A stretch of DNA of 64,000 nucleotides, from contig VWPU01012687.1 in the NCBI GenBank assembly GCA_013398955.1, positions 1 through 64,000 on the forward strand, read 5' to 3'. The translations under genes were made by a program, and so were the position numbers. The notes under the pieces were generated by a model, which saw only the letters and a program-made list of their open reading frames with translations, searched no databases and was not told the origin of the DNA. Positions 63,066-64,000 of the stretch are shown here, piece after piece; within the stretch, counting starts at the first letter, position 1; each line of letters opens with the position of its first letter. The DNA comes from Callaeas wilsoni. Its lineage: Eukaryota > Chordata > Aves > Passeriformes > Callaeidae.

Positions 63066-63147
63066 TGTGGGGGGAAGCACTAACACGTTAATCATGTAAA
63101 TGATTAACAACTGTCTATTAATCATATGTGATTGACACTTCCCCACA
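63066..63147. repeat. Inverted repeat containing a perfect palindrome and three TTAATCAT sites
   Basis: The ends TGTGGGG (63066 on) and CCCCACA (63141-63147) are inverted, and the match extends with a 2-base offset into AAG/CTT. Inside is the perfect dyad GTTAATCAT-GTAA-ATGATTAAC (63087-63108), and a third TTAATCAT lies at 63118-63125. No target duplication flanks it. It could be a small foldback element or a cluster of POU/homeodomain sites. Confidence 0.85.
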
Positions 63148-64000
63148 TACTAGTAAAAGTGCTACAGCATCATTTGTAATCTTAATGAAGTCATAGCAGA
63201 AAAAGCCCTCACTCTTTGTTGGGAGACAACGGCTGCTCTTTATGGTTTTAAAGAATTTGTTCTTTTACAGACTGGTGTAAGTCTGTTTGCCTCTCCACCA
63301 GTGCTACGTCACTGTACCTCACTGCCATTAGGGAGGGCGTTATGTGCATGAAGCACAAAATTAAAATGAAGTAGCTTTCAGTTGTATATCTGAGACAGAG
63401 CAAATGCATCCTTGAAGCCCTTTGATGAAGCTGTGTGCAGCTGCTGTTCTTCCAGTGCTGTGGTTCATAGGCAACAGTGCTAGTACCAATACGAGTGTTC
63501 TGCATGTCAGCCTGGCAAAATTTCCCCTATTGCTGCTTCCAAATGAAGAATGATCTCAAGTGGAGGAAGCCACTGCCTGTTTTCCAGGAGCTTTGATATG
63601 TTCTGGAATTTTTGGACAAAATTGCTTACCTAGAATGTTGTGATACAGTGGTTATTGGGAAAGACTTAGTCAAAAATGTCATTTCCAGTCATCCAGAGGG
63701 ATGCTATTTGCATCTTACATCCCTGCCCTGGTCTCTGGTGTCAGGTTGCCCAGGGAAGAGGCAACTGAGGCCCTGCAGCTTTTACTGGTTGGTGATCTTC
63801 GCAACATGGAGATCCTTGACTCCAAGTGTGCCTGCTCAGAAAAAGAGCAAGAACCAGGGAGCAGTCATACAAAAAGGTCTTATTAAAAACAGGTTAGGGA
63901 AGGGGTAAGGACTCCAATGTACACCTGACCCTCCGAAGGGGCTTCTTGCTCAGAGTCGATCTGGAAAATGAGGCACTTGGTAGAGCAGAACTTGGCCATC
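63148..64000. other. Intronic sequence to the window edge, no gene recognised
   Basis: Short frames are unrelated to known proteins. About 63820-63920 has an LTR-like look on the minus strand (AATAAGA followed by a CT-rich stretch), but the termini cannot be defined before the window ends. Confidence 0.5.

Larger units (their letters stand above)
463..64000 (+). other. MAML2: MAML2 intron 1 (5' portion, continues past the window)
   Basis: No sequence resembling later MAML2 exons (nuclear-localisation segment, polyglutamine-rich region) is visible after the donor at 463, and no other gene is recognisable on either strand. A very long first intron is known for mammalian MAML2; in human tumours this intron holds the breakpoints of CRTC1-MAML2 fusions. 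The assignment to intron 1 is inferred from the donor and the absence of any further exon. Confidence 0.88.

Noticed and set aside
63820..64000. Possible LTR on the minus strand at the window edge
   Set aside because: AATAAGA-like signal only; boundaries and duplication are not visible before the window ends.
1..64000. CRISPR arrays, operons, phage or other prokaryotic systems
   Set aside because: No spaced direct repeats, ribosome-binding sites or dense gene arrangement are present; the window is a vertebrate intron.

Overview
The window comes from a vertebrate nuclear genome, most likely a bird. It has a CpG-island first exon followed by a very long intron, no prokaryotic gene organisation, and CR1 retrotransposons. 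One CR1 ends in the ATTCTGTG/ATTCTATG-type 3' tail typical of avian CR1. Older amniote repeats (MIR-type SINEs and a CR1/L3-type LINE) and one solo LTR are also present. The species cannot be named from the sequence.

Layout. Positions 1-1180 are a GC- and CpG-rich island holding 66 nt of visible 5' UTR, the first coding exon of MAML2 (67-462, + strand, 132 codons) and a strong GT donor at 463. MAML2 is a Mastermind-like coactivator of the Notch/RBPJ complex. Everything from 463 to 64000 reads best as MAML2 intron 1, and no second MAML2 exon is visible. I found no other credible protein-coding gene. The many short open frames do not resemble known families, overlap on both strands, and are explained by chance, CpG-island composition or repeats.

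Within the intron the identifiable pieces are as follows. There is a 13-copy, 20-bp homopyrimidine minisatellite (9761-10020). CR1 LINE copies lie at 15352-15590 (-), 31710-32948 (+) and 61913-62250 (-), with an older CR1/L3-type LINE at 57270-58010 (+). MIR/CORE-type SINE relics lie near 6795, 8040, 19860 and 41482. A solo LTR at 27509-27849 (-) carries a 6-bp target duplication. There is a (TTTC)n microsatellite with one undetermined base (44871-45058), several small foldbacks, and A- or T-rich runs.

Beyond annotated repeats, the parts most worth a second look are a 67-bp hairpin at 3651-3717, an inverted repeat packed with TTAATCAT sites at 63066-63147, a CpG-retaining partly palindromic old element at 10300-10440, and several intronic stretches with enhancer-like composition (34330-34620, 46080-46780, 59510-60060, 62330-62620). 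I did not find a previously undescribed multi-gene system; this is mostly ordinary intronic sequence.
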